A stretch of 61,240 nt of DNA, taken from the NCBI RefSeq assembly GCF_001723055.1, contig NZ_MDCR01000065.1, forward strand, positions 1-61,240. The letters are read 5' to 3'. Under the pieces are notes generated by a model. That model saw only the letters and a list, made by a program, of their open reading frames with translations. It did not search any database and had not been told where the DNA came from. How positions within the stretch are numbered: the stretch's first letter is position 1; each line of letters begins with the position of its first letter. A program made the position numbers and the translations under genes. The stretch comes from Streptomyces niveus (lineage in GTDB: Bacteria; Actinomycetota; Actinomycetes; Streptomycetales; Streptomycetaceae). Positions 18,101 through 25,154 of the stretch are shown here, piece by piece.

Positions 18101-18518
18101 TGGCGGCCCGGCCCGCGACGGCGACCTTCACCTTGGCGAGCTTGGCCGGCTTGGCCGGCTTGCCCGCGGCAGGGGCGACCGATACGGGAAGCGAACCCGC
18201 CGCGCGTGCGGCGCCCTTGGCGGACGCCGACGCGGACGCGGCCCCCGACGCCGACGCCCCGCTCAGGTCGACGGTCGCCGACCCGGCCTCGGGCCACTCG
18301 ACCTTCGGCGACTTCCAGGGGTTCGACGCGGCGGCGTCGGCGCGCTTGGCGCCGCCGATTCCGGCCTTCGTCACGGGGACAGCGGGCGGCTGCTTCGCGG
18401 CGGAGAGCGCCGCGCCGGAATTCGGCTCCGCCACCACCGCCGGGGCCGCGGACAGCATTCCGGCCATCACCGAGGTGGCCAGTACGACCACCCATCCCCG
18501 CATGCCGAAACGGCTCAC
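12177..18518 (-). CDS. secreted RHS-repeat protein with variable C-terminal tip (putative polymorphic toxin)
   Basis: A 2113-residue protein with a signal peptide (WVVVLATSVMAGMLSAAPA). Residues about 250-340 hold the conserved SpvB-like block (SFNWSYPIGVPAVPGGLQPS, GLGYNSQT). Many YD/RHS repeats follow (residues about 1000-1780; TYDxxGR-type units such as YGYDIRGRQT). The RHS core ends with GAREYDPSIGRFISVDPILD and NNPVSLSDPTGL near residue 1839. The last 274 residues (12177-13001) are a Gly/Ser/Cys linker followed by a domain I do not recognise (KVQFTVKNTMTRESG, IRVSWSESIALR). RHS shells typically enclose such C-terminal toxins. GTG start with AAGGGG upstream. It is divergent from the FG-GAP protein and followed by two lipoprotein genes. 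Confidence 0.88.
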   Translation of the reverse strand: MSRFGMRGWVVVLATSVMAGMLSAAPAVVAEPNSGAALSAAKQPPAVPVTKAGIGGAKRADAAASNPWKSPKVEWPEAGSATVDLSGASASGAASASASAKGAARAAGSLPVSVAPAAGKPAKPAKLAKVKVAVAGRAATDAAGVDGLLLSVARADGADGAEAGTGKARVAVDYSSFRGAYGGDWASRLRLTELPACALTTPQRAACRTGKPLATDNDTASGRLTATVDVARAGATVLAAAAEAAGPSGDYKATSLQPSGTWSAGGSTGSFNWSYPIGVPAVPGGLQPSVGLGYNSQTVDGRTAASNNQPSWIGDGWSYEPGYIERRYKACNDDKTDGTNTTKVGDLCWYNDNAVLNLGGKSTELVHDSEKGWHPAQDAGEKVEKLTGADNADKGTAGAKGEGGSGEHWKITTTDGTQYFFGLNKLPGWSDNGAAADDPLTNSVLTTPVFGNQSGEPCYDASFASAWCQQAYRWQLDYVVDVRGNAMTYHWKTEQNNYGRNVSETTGKSTATSYLRAGYLDRIDYGLRAGSLFSAKAAGQVHFGVEERCLADCGTFDAAHAKNWPDVPFDQHCKDDAECKDQYSPTFWSKKRLTSITTKVLTGGAYKDVDSWSLKQGFPAAGDGISTPMWLESLTRTGKAGGSSALPPVTFAGQQKPNRVDKLGDGLAPFIRLRIYQITTESGGTIAVDYRDPDCTATSLPPTDDSNSTRCYPVKWAFEGDTAKQDWFNSYVVQRVSEGDNLASTPDTVTEYDYLGGAEWVKSTDEFTKAADRTYSLSRGYERVQTRKGAGADTRLLSETRYFRGIDGAEVKNSAGTAVTDREQFAGVQRESATYNGDGGALVSAVSYTPWRSAKTATRARTGLPDLEAYLSGTEAEETRTTVAGGTRTTRTTRDFDAYGMVTSVSTLGDTAKSGDEQCTTTTYARNTTTRVLDKVSRSETVAAACGAAVSRPDDVIDDVRTYYDSLALGAAPTKGNLTRTERINGKGDGYDTVSSTPSVCGTAKDELCFDSYGRQLAEADAYGKITSTVHTPATGEVPTGVAVTNALGHTVTTTLDPLRAQALTVTDANDRVTTSVYDPLGRVTKTWLPNRPAATNPDSPSYSFAYLIRRDNVNVVTTTNLTHDAKYATSYAFYDGLLRPRQTQAESPDRSGRLITESFHDTRGLADRSSGTYYADGPAEPVLVTGQETKYPAHTETLFDGAGRPTAVISKKFTDETKRTTTSYTGDTTTVVPPEGATATTTVVDALGRTTELKQYTDAGRTTSQTTAYSHDKKGRLAEVTDPSGAKWTYGYDIRGRQTTNSDPDKGSSTTTYDKGDRATDTRDARGITLHTDYDDLGRQTALKKGTTTLATWTYDTASRGKGQAAKTTRHVGVNAYETAITSYDAFYQPILTQTTIPANEGALAGTYKWITGYNPISGQVARTEQPAMGGLPAERVANTYTPVHGQLDTVGAGADMLVSDSTYDHYGRPTIQKMGAFAQSVSVASEYDDHTSELKRSYIDREVAPQRVEDTAYKYDPAGNIKQIATAYGQDATRTTDTQCFALDALRRITEAWTNTGTTCASAPSASVVGGPDAYWSTYVYDAVGNRKTETQHKTASGPTTDTLRTYAAPPTGKHNLPSVTQTGTAPRTETYTYDAAGNTETRKIGNADKQTFVWDDEGHLGSVTKVTDTTSYVYDTAGSRLIRRDSTGTTLYLPGGNELHLDKTGKVTGTRYYTAGDETIAMRTAGKLTFLLSDHHGTATTQITADATQSITRRKSTIFGAPRGTQPTNWAGDKGFVGGTIDKSTDLTHLGAREYDPSIGRFISVDPILDLSDPQQTHGYTYANNNPVSLSDPTGLRPEGACGGSGPCNVGTPEEPEWETWIPSDSNGNGSHGSSSGCGGCSGGSSAGGSGGTGGSGGLSCNALCQLHKSSYRQGVQTYAGTIDSYNVLASWMMGNAPDTWAFSEGDEFTEEVKRQRWLDHVRGLLGEDMKGMKVGESTRYDRKLSDLGAIGKYAQMVEDFYGMATGGKLTREGDGGRSFNQSAAVLGSYSLTAKLTSVAKDGKSGKVQFTVKNTMTRESGMRSPTGEGYKSGKSNSQLRLIFDSILGVFPNGQRPTDIRVSWSESIALR

Positions 18519-18840
18519 GCCCCACCCCTTGCGTATTGTCAGTAAAGCCCGACGGACAGTAACAGTGCGGGTAAAGGTGGTGTCAACAGCTTCTTCACAA
18601 GTCGCCTGCGGCGTAAAGCTGTTGTTTTCCTGACATTAACCACTCACTGTTGCCTGCATCACTCTCCGCAGCCCAATCAGGCCGAGGCGGAACGGAGTCA
18701 CACATCCCCTCTGTCCAATTTGCAGGAAAATCGCGGCACTTGATCATCTTGCAGATGTAAAGGCCGCGTGACGAACGAGGATTACGCCGCGTCGCTATAG
18801 AGTCACCGCGCGGAAACGCCAGAACAGAGGGGAAGGTGTC
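18519..18840. other. divergent intergenic region between the two giant secreted proteins
   Basis: A 322-bp spacer carrying the promoters of both the RHS gene (minus) and the FG-GAP/lectin gene (plus). It is less GC-rich than its surroundings. A TTGACA box for the RHS gene is described separately. On the plus strand TATAGA at 18796-18801 is a possible -10 box, without a convincing -35 partner. Confidence 0.45.
18556..18586 (-). promoter_or_regulatory. candidate promoter of the RHS gene
   Basis: The minus strand carries a perfect TTGACA (18586-18581). It is followed by GTTACT at 17 bp or TACTGT at 19 bp spacing. It sits 38-68 bp upstream of the GTG start, so the leader would be short. Confidence 0.45.
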
Positions 18841-21800
18841 GTGCGTACGACAAGATCCAGCTCAAGAAAGAGATATTGGCCGAAACACGTTCTATCCATA
18901 CTGCTCGCCGGAGCCGTCGTGGCCCCGGCCGTGACAGCGGTGCCCGCGGCGGCCGCCCCGCCGTCCGCAGCGGCGGCCGCGGCCGCCGACCCCGTCGCCG
19001 ACGGCTCGACGAGCGAAGAGGACTACGCGCTCCAACAGGCCCAAGCCACCGGCCAGCCCTACGAGTTGATCTCGGCGCGCACCGAGTCGTCCGACACCTG
19101 GGCGCAGCCCGACGGCTCGTTCTCGGTGAAGCGCTACGGCACGCCGATACGGATGCTGAGGAACGGCGCCTGGATCGCGACCGATCCGACGCTCGCCCCG
19201 GCCTCCGATGGCCGGATCGCACCAAAGGCGTCCACCGTGGCGGTGACGTTCTCGGGCGGTGGATCCGGCGCGCTGCTCACCGGCGTCAAGGACGGCCGCA
19301 CCCTGTCGCTGACCTGGCCGAAGCCGCTGCCCACGCCCACCCTGGACGGCAATGTCGCCACGTACTCCGAGGTACTGCCCGGCGTCGACCTCCAGCTCAA
19401 GGCCGAGGTCGAGGGCTTCTCACAGCTGTTGGTCGTCAAGACGGCAACGGCCGCGACCAACCCCGAACTCGCCTCGCTGAAGTACAAGTTGGACACGGTC
19501 GGGCTGAGCGTGTCGACCGACACGGAGACCGGCAGCGTCACCGCGGTCAACCCGGCCGGTGAGACGGTCTTCACCAGCCCGTCACCGCTGATGTGGGACT
19601 CCACGTCGATCAGCTCGGACGACCCCCAGGCGGCGGGCCGTACGGCCAAGGCACAGGCCGCGGCCGAAGAGGAGACTCCCGGCGATCTCTTCGAGCCGGC
19701 TCCCGGCGCGAAGGACGCGCAGATGCCCACGACCGTCAGCGGCGACACCCTGGAGATCAAGCCCGACCAGGCGCTGCTGACCGGCGCGAACACCGCGTAC
19801 CCCGTCTACATCGACCCGTCGTGGGCCTGGGGCAAGCGGCAGAACTGGACCCGGGTCTACAAGAAGTATCCGAACACCTCCTTCTGGAACACCAAGGAAG
19901 TGGTGCGGGTCGGGTACGAGGCGGAGACCAACGGTCTCTCCCGCTCCTTCTTCCAGCTCGACACCAGCAACATCAAGGGCGCCCAGGTCAAGTCGTCGAC
20001 CTTCCGGATCAGGAACACCTGGTCGTGGTCGTGCCAGGACCGGCCCGTCGACCTGTACCACGTCGGGCCCATCTCCTCCAAGACCACCTGGAACAAGCAG
20101 CCCGCGCAGTACGACAAGCTCTACACCGTCGACGACTCCAAGGGCTGGAGCAAGGACTGCGCGGCCGGGAACCTGGAGTTCGACGCCACGGACAAGGTCC
20201 GTGAGGCCGCCTCCAAGAAGTGGTCCAGCGTCAACTTCGGTCTGTACGCCTCGAACGAGAGCGATACGTTCGGCTGGAAGAAGTTCGACGCGAAGACCGC
20301 GGTGCTGGAGACGAAGTACAACAACCCGCCCAGGACACCGACGGGGCTGGGCACCAACCCCAAGACCTCCTGCGCGAACGGCGGTCTGATCGGCAACACC
20401 CGGGTCAGTCTGTACGCGAAGTACGACGACAAGGACGCCGGCAATCTCACCGCCGAGTTCCAGGTCTTCAAGTCCGGTTCGAGCACCGCGGTGGTGAACA
20501 AGTCGATCCCGGCGGCGAAGAACAAGATCTCCACGCTGGTCGTGCCCGACGTCGACCTGCCGACCGGCAGCTACACCTGGAAGACCCGCACCAAGGACCA
20601 GGACGGCGCGTACTCCGGCTGGTCGGCCACCTGCAAGTTCACCCTGGACCGTACGCGGCCGAGCAAGCCCCCGGTGATCAGCTCGGTGGGCAATCAGTTC
20701 CCGCCCGGTGAGAACGGCTGGCCGGCCGTCACCGGCAAGGCGCGCGAGGCGGGCAAGTTCACCTTCGCGGCCAACGGGGTCACCGACGTGGCCCAGTACA
20801 GCTGGTACACGGACTACAACCCCGAGGTGCGCGACGCGAAGCCCGGCGTCCCCGTCACGGTCAAGCCGCCCGGCTACGGACCGCACTTCCTCTACGCGTT
20901 CAGCGTCGACAAGGCGGGCAACCGGTCCGACACCGCCACCTACGTCTACTACGCGACGCGCTCCGAGGAGCGCGACGGACCGGGCGACCTGAACGGCGAC
21001 GCCAACCGCGACATCTGGAGCATCGACTCCAACGGCACGCTGCTGACGTACGCGGGCCAGGGCGACGGCAGCTTCTCCGCCGCCACCAACGGCGGCGGCA
21101 AGTCCTTCGCGGGCAGCCAGGTCGACTCGCGCGGCGACTGGGGCCAGGACGGCTACAACGACCTGGTCTCGCTGGAGTACGACGACGTCGACAAGAAGCA
21201 GAAGCTCTGGACGTACCCGAACGACGGCGCCGGTGTCATCGGCGAGGACTACAAGGAACTGAGCGTCGCCTGCCCCGTCAAGGACCCCGACCTCGGCTGC
21301 GACTACGGCGAGGAGTGGACCGGCGACGACCACTGGCACAACGCGGAGCAGGTCGTGGCCGCCGGTGACATCAACGGCGACACCCAGCCCGATCTGCTGG
21401 TCAAGCAGGGCAAGCAGCTGTGGGCGTACTACGGCAACCGCGCCACGTACTCCCTCGACGTCTCCCGCGAGCCGGTCCTGGTCGGCAACGGCGACTGGGA
21501 CAAGTTCACGGTCATCGCCCCCGGCGACCTCAACGGCGACCAGATCGCCGACCTGTGGCTGCGTGAGAACGCCAACGGCACCATCTGGCGCTCGTACGGC
21601 AAGAAGGGCCCGGACGGCCTGCTCGACCCCACGACCTGGGGCAACAGCGCGGGCCGCGTGAAGATCGGCACCGGCTACACCACCGCGGCGTACCCCGCCG
21701 TGGGCTCCGTCGGCGATGTCACGGGCGACGGCAAGCCAGACCTGTGGGCCCGCAAGACGGACAACACGATGCTGGGCTGGCCGGGAAAGACCCCGGCGGC

Positions 21801-23214
21801 CGACAACGTCTCCTTCGGCGCCTCGTTCGTCATCGACGGCATCACGGGCGGCTCCCGCATCCCGGCGGGCACGACCCTGACCGGCGGCCAGTCCTTCACG
21901 TCCCGCTCGGCCAAGCTCACGATGGGCGACGACGGCAACCTCGTCATCACCTCCAACGCGGGCAAGACGCTGTGGGAGTCGAAGACGTCGGGCAATGTCG
22001 GCGCCAAGGCGATCATGCAGACCGGCGGCAACCTGGTGGTCTACAAGTCGGACGGCAGCACGGTCCTCTGGCAGTCCGGAACGACGGCCCCGGAGGGCTT
22101 CGCCCTGCTCCAGGACCGCGGCAACCTGGTGATCTACAACGTGAAGGGCCAGTCGCTGTGGAGCAGCGGCACGGCGATCAGGCACGACTACAACACGGAC
22201 GGTCGCAGTGACATCGCGTCCTGGTACGACTACGCGGACGGTCATGACGCGATCCATGGCTTCCGGACGAACTCGGACGGCTCGTTCAATGCCCCGGTCA
22301 CCGCGTGGACGAGAAGCGCCGGCGGCTGGGACTGGAGCCAGATGAAGACGATGACCGGCGACTTCAACGGTGACGGCACAGACGATGTGGCCGCCGCCTA
22401 TCAGTACGACGACGGGATCAAGCTCTGGACCTGGATCGGCAAGGGCAACGGCACGTTCAACGAGCCGTTCAGCTCCTGGGGCGGCGCGTGGACCCTGGAC
22501 CGGATGACGCTGCACACCGGGGACTTCAACGGCGACGGGCGCGACGACCTCGGGGTCTGGTACCGGTACACCGACAGCACGAAGCTGTGGACCTTCACCG
22601 CGGACTCGGCCGGCAAGTTCAATCATCCTTTCAGCTCGTGGTCCACGACGTCCTGGGCCCTCGGCCGAGCCAAATTCACCACCGGCGATTTCAACGGTGA
22701 CGGCCGGGACGATCTCGGCGTGCTGTACGACTACGACGACCAGAGCGTCAAACTGTGGACGTTCCTGACCTCGCCCTCCGGCGGCTTCAACCATCCCGTA
22801 GAGGCGTGGGGCAGCACCGCCTACGGGGACTGGGCCCGCACGGAACTCTTCTCGGGCGATTTCAACGGCGACGGCCGCGACGATTTCGCGACCTGGTACG
22901 ACTTCGCCGACGGTCATGACATCGTGCACGCCTTCGCCGGCACCGCCAATGGCACGGTGAAATCCCCCTCGGTCCTCTGGGAAGCGGCGGCGGGCCGTTT
23001 CTGGCTCACGGAGATGAAGCTCGTGGCCGGGGATTACGACGGCGACGGGCAGGACGACCTGGCGGCCATGTACCGGTACAACGACGATTCGACCGTCAAA
23101 TTGTGGACGTGGATCACCGCACCCTCCGGCGCGTTCGCCGAACCGGCGGCGAGCTGGCAGTCGCCACCCGGCAATTGGTACACGCGGTCCGAGATATTCG
23201 GCAGATATCTCTGA
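18841..23214 (+). CDS. secreted DNRLRE / FG-GAP repeat protein with a B-type lectin domain
   Basis: A 1457-residue exported protein with a signal peptide (HVLSILLAGAVVAPAVTAVP). Residues about 310-500 form a DNRLRE-type domain (SRSFFQLDTSNIKGAQVKSS, TTWNKQP, FDATDKVREAA). A fibronectin-like stretch ends near 610. FG-GAP/VCBS units with DxNGDG calcium-type loops occupy about 710-1000 and 1115-1457. Between them (about 1005-1110) is a bulb-type mannose-binding lectin motif: DDGNLVIT, GGNLVVYKSDGSTVLW and RGNLVIYNVKGQSLWSSGT. The N-terminal half resembles that of many Streptomyces RHS precursors, but no YD repeats are present. The GTG start follows GGGGAAGG. No enzyme motif is visible; a surface adhesion or carbohydrate-binding role is inferred. 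Confidence 0.85.
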   Translation: MRTTRSSSRKRYWPKHVLSILLAGAVVAPAVTAVPAAAAPPSAAAAAAADPVADGSTSEEDYALQQAQATGQPYELISARTESSDTWAQPDGSFSVKRYGTPIRMLRNGAWIATDPTLAPASDGRIAPKASTVAVTFSGGGSGALLTGVKDGRTLSLTWPKPLPTPTLDGNVATYSEVLPGVDLQLKAEVEGFSQLLVVKTATAATNPELASLKYKLDTVGLSVSTDTETGSVTAVNPAGETVFTSPSPLMWDSTSISSDDPQAAGRTAKAQAAAEEETPGDLFEPAPGAKDAQMPTTVSGDTLEIKPDQALLTGANTAYPVYIDPSWAWGKRQNWTRVYKKYPNTSFWNTKEVVRVGYEAETNGLSRSFFQLDTSNIKGAQVKSSTFRIRNTWSWSCQDRPVDLYHVGPISSKTTWNKQPAQYDKLYTVDDSKGWSKDCAAGNLEFDATDKVREAASKKWSSVNFGLYASNESDTFGWKKFDAKTAVLETKYNNPPRTPTGLGTNPKTSCANGGLIGNTRVSLYAKYDDKDAGNLTAEFQVFKSGSSTAVVNKSIPAAKNKISTLVVPDVDLPTGSYTWKTRTKDQDGAYSGWSATCKFTLDRTRPSKPPVISSVGNQFPPGENGWPAVTGKAREAGKFTFAANGVTDVAQYSWYTDYNPEVRDAKPGVPVTVKPPGYGPHFLYAFSVDKAGNRSDTATYVYYATRSEERDGPGDLNGDANRDIWSIDSNGTLLTYAGQGDGSFSAATNGGGKSFAGSQVDSRGDWGQDGYNDLVSLEYDDVDKKQKLWTYPNDGAGVIGEDYKELSVACPVKDPDLGCDYGEEWTGDDHWHNAEQVVAAGDINGDTQPDLLVKQGKQLWAYYGNRATYSLDVSREPVLVGNGDWDKFTVIAPGDLNGDQIADLWLRENANGTIWRSYGKKGPDGLLDPTTWGNSAGRVKIGTGYTTAAYPAVGSVGDVTGDGKPDLWARKTDNTMLGWPGKTPAADNVSFGASFVIDGITGGSRIPAGTTLTGGQSFTSRSAKLTMGDDGNLVITSNAGKTLWESKTSGNVGAKAIMQTGGNLVVYKSDGSTVLWQSGTTAPEGFALLQDRGNLVIYNVKGQSLWSSGTAIRHDYNTDGRSDIASWYDYADGHDAIHGFRTNSDGSFNAPVTAWTRSAGGWDWSQMKTMTGDFNGDGTDDVAAAYQYDDGIKLWTWIGKGNGTFNEPFSSWGGAWTLDRMTLHTGDFNGDGRDDLGVWYRYTDSTKLWTFTADSAGKFNHPFSSWSTTSWALGRAKFTTGDFNGDGRDDLGVLYDYDDQSVKLWTFLTSPSGGFNHPVEAWGSTAYGDWARTELFSGDFNGDGRDDFATWYDFADGHDIVHAFAGTANGTVKSPSVLWEAAAGRFWLTEMKLVAGDYDGDGQDDLAAMYRYNDDSTVKLWTWITAPSGAFAEPAASWQSPPGNWYTRSEIFGRYL

Positions 23215-23256
23215 GCCGTTAAGCCGTTGAATTGACCGGCTGAGACGACGCCTTTC

Positions 23257-23296
23257 CACGTCTGCCCCGGCGCCCCCGAGCGCCGGGGCAGACGTG
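23257..23296 (+). terminator. strong hairpin after the FG-GAP/lectin gene
   Basis: A perfect 17-bp stem (CACGTCTGCCCCGGCGC at 23257-23273, complement at 23280-23296) with a 6-nt loop, 42 bp past the stop codon. It is a likely transcription terminator. Confidence 0.8.
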
Positions 23297-23316
23297 CGTC
23301 GCCGGCTGATCGACAA

Positions 23317-23334
23317 GACACCCTCTAGGGTGTC
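23317..23334 (+). promoter_or_regulatory. inverted repeat over the ribosome binding site of the acyltransferase gene
   Basis: GACACCCT-CT-AGGGTGTC ends at the base before the GTG start at 23335. The AGGG of the right arm is the only visible Shine-Dalgarno sequence. The element could be an operator, or an RNA hairpin that hides the ribosome binding site. Confidence 0.45.
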
Positions 23335-24447
23335 GTGATGGTCTCATCGGTCTCCCAGCAGCGCCCCGAAGCCTCTCCCACCAGTGCCGGCTCGGGCGCC
23401 GTGGAGCGGGATCCGTTCTTCGACAACGCGAAGTACCTGGCCATCGTCCTGGTCGCCGTCGGGCACTCCTGGGAGCCGCTGCCGGACAGTGGGCGGGTGG
23501 TCGAGGCCCTTTACACCTTCGTCTACGCGTTCCACATGCCGGTCTTCATCGTGATCGCGGGCTACTTCTCGCGCGGCTTCGACCTGAGCCCCAAGCGGGT
23601 GTGGCGGCTGTTCACCGGGGTCCTCGTGCCGTACGCGACCTTCGAGGTCGCGTACACGCTCTTCCACCGCGCGGTCGAGGATCCCGGATTCCCGCTGACG
23701 CCCACGGACCCGTACTGGATCCTCTGGTTCCTGCCCGCCCTGTTCCTGTGGCGGATCACCACGCCGTTCTGGCAGCTGGTCCGGTGGCCGGTCCCCCTCG
23801 CGCTCGCCGTCGCCGCGCTCGCGTCGATGTCGACGGGGGTCGGGGACGACCTCCAGCTGATGCGGGTCCTTCAGTTCCTGCCGTTCTTCGTCCTGGGGCT
23901 ACGGCTGCGCCCCGAGCACTTCGCTTATCTGCGCCGTGCCTGGGTACGGGTCGCGGCGCTGCCCGTCCTGCTGGCCGCCCTGCTGGTGGCGTACTGGTCG
24001 GTCCCGCGCGTGAGCACCTCGTGGCTCTTCAGGAGCTACAGCGCCCGGGAGCTGGAGGAGCCGGTCTGGACCGGCGCGGCGATGACCCTGCTGATGTTCG
24101 CCGCCGCGCTGGTCCTCGGGGCGTGTTTCCTGGCGTGGGTGCCGCGCCGCAGGCTGTGGATGACCGCGCTGGGCGCCGGGACGCTCTACGGGTATCTGCT
24201 GCACGGCTTCCTCATTCGCGGCGCACGGTATCTCGGTGGCTACGAGGACCCCTTCTTCGAGACCCAGGCGGGCCGGATCGCGGTGACCCTGGCCGCCGCG
24301 CTGCTGGTGACGGCGCTGTGCACGCCTCCGGTACGCCGGGCTTTGCGGTACGTGGTGGAGCCCCGGATGGGGTGGGCGCTGCGGGCGGGCGGCGGAACCG
24401 GGCCCGGGTCCCCGACGTATGCTCAACCGTCGGAAAAGAACTCGTAA
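23335..24447 (+). CDS. membrane acyltransferase family 3 protein
   Basis: Predicted integral-membrane O-acyltransferase that would acetylate a sugar of the nearby glycopolymer, using a cytoplasmic acyl donor. FFDNAKYLAIVLVAVGHSWE near the N-terminus carries the conserved D..K/R and catalytic-type GH histidine of the family. About ten hydrophobic segments follow (e.g. MPVFIVIAGYFSRGF, WILWFLPALFLWRI, LYGYLLHGFLIRG). The 370 residues are normal for the family. The start is a GTG at 23335; the ATG next to it at 23338 is equally good. It heads a plus-strand run with the N-acetyltransferase and epimerase genes. Confidence 0.87.
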   Translation: MMVSSVSQQRPEASPTSAGSGAVERDPFFDNAKYLAIVLVAVGHSWEPLPDSGRVVEALYTFVYAFHMPVFIVIAGYFSRGFDLSPKRVWRLFTGVLVPYATFEVAYTLFHRAVEDPGFPLTPTDPYWILWFLPALFLWRITTPFWQLVRWPVPLALAVAALASMSTGVGDDLQLMRVLQFLPFFVLGLRLRPEHFAYLRRAWVRVAALPVLLAALLVAYWSVPRVSTSWLFRSYSARELEEPVWTGAAMTLLMFAAALVLGACFLAWVPRRRLWMTALGAGTLYGYLLHGFLIRGARYLGGYEDPFFETQAGRIAVTLAAALLVTALCTPPVRRALRYVVEPRMGWALRAGGGTGPGSPTYAQPSEKNS

Positions 24448-24469
24448 GAGAACTCGGAGAGGCAGCCGC

Positions 24470-25084
24470 GTGAACTACAGGGTCCAGCCCACCGCCCAGG
24501 TCGACGAGACCGCGGTGGTCGGTGACGGCAGCAGCGTCTGGGAGCTCGCGCAGATCCGGGAGAACGCGCGTCTCGGGGAGAACTGCGTCGTCGGGCGGGG
24601 TGCCTATGTCGGGACCGGGGTCCGTATCGGGGACAACGTCAAGATCCAGAACTACGCGCTGGTGTACGAGCCCGCCGAGCTGGCCGACGGGGTCTTCATC
24701 GGGCCCGCCGTCGTCCTCACCAACGATCTCAATCCCCGCTCCGTGGACCCCGACGGCAAGCTGAAGCGCGGCTCCGACTGGGAGGCCGTCGGCGTGAAGA
24801 TCGCGGAAGGCGCCTCGCTGGGCGCCCGGTCGGTCTGCGTGGCGCCCGTACGGATCGGCCGCTGGGCGATGGTCGCCGCCGGCGCCGTGGTCACCCAGGA
24901 CGTACCGGACTTCGGGCTGGTCGTGGGCGTGCCGGCCCGCCGGATCGGCTGGGTCGGGCGCGCGGGTGTGAAGCTCGTCGCGCGGGACGGGGAGCCCGGC
25001 GTGTGGGAGTGCCCCAGGACCGGCGCGCTGCACGACGAGAAGGTGGGCGTCCTCACCGAGCGCGACGCGCCCGCCGCCCGCTGA
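24470..25084 (+). CDS. left-handed beta-helix N-acetyltransferase (WbpD/WlbB-like)
   Basis: Predicted acetyl-CoA-dependent N-acetyltransferase acting on the 3-amino group of a UDP-amino-uronic acid. Hexapeptide repeats run from VVGDGSSVWELAQIRENARL through VGTGVRIGDNVKIQNYALVY to VRIGRWAMVAAGAVVTQDVP. The closing VVGVPARRIGWVGRAG closely resembles Pseudomonas WbpD and Bordetella WlbB. I chose the GTG at 24470 (GGAGAGG upstream), giving 204 residues; the frame extends upstream to 24419 but those residues are Arg/Lys-rich and look non-coding. It lies 22 bp after the acyltransferase gene and 70 bp before the epimerase gene. Confidence 0.88.
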   Translation: MNYRVQPTAQVDETAVVGDGSSVWELAQIRENARLGENCVVGRGAYVGTGVRIGDNVKIQNYALVYEPAELADGVFIGPAVVLTNDLNPRSVDPDGKLKRGSDWEAVGVKIAEGASLGARSVCVAPVRIGRWAMVAAGAVVTQDVPDFGLVVGVPARRIGWVGRAGVKLVARDGEPGVWECPRTGALHDEKVGVLTERDAPAAR

Positions 25085-25154
25085 ACCGCACGAACCCGCA
25101 CAGACCGTCACACACCAGACCGCCACCGTCCGTGGCCTTGCAGAAGAGTGTTCG

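Noticed and set aside
12177..18518. Classification of the RHS protein as a type VI secretion effector or Tc toxin
   Set aside because: It has a Sec-type signal peptide and no PAAR or VgrG domain, and no secretion-system genes lie in the window.
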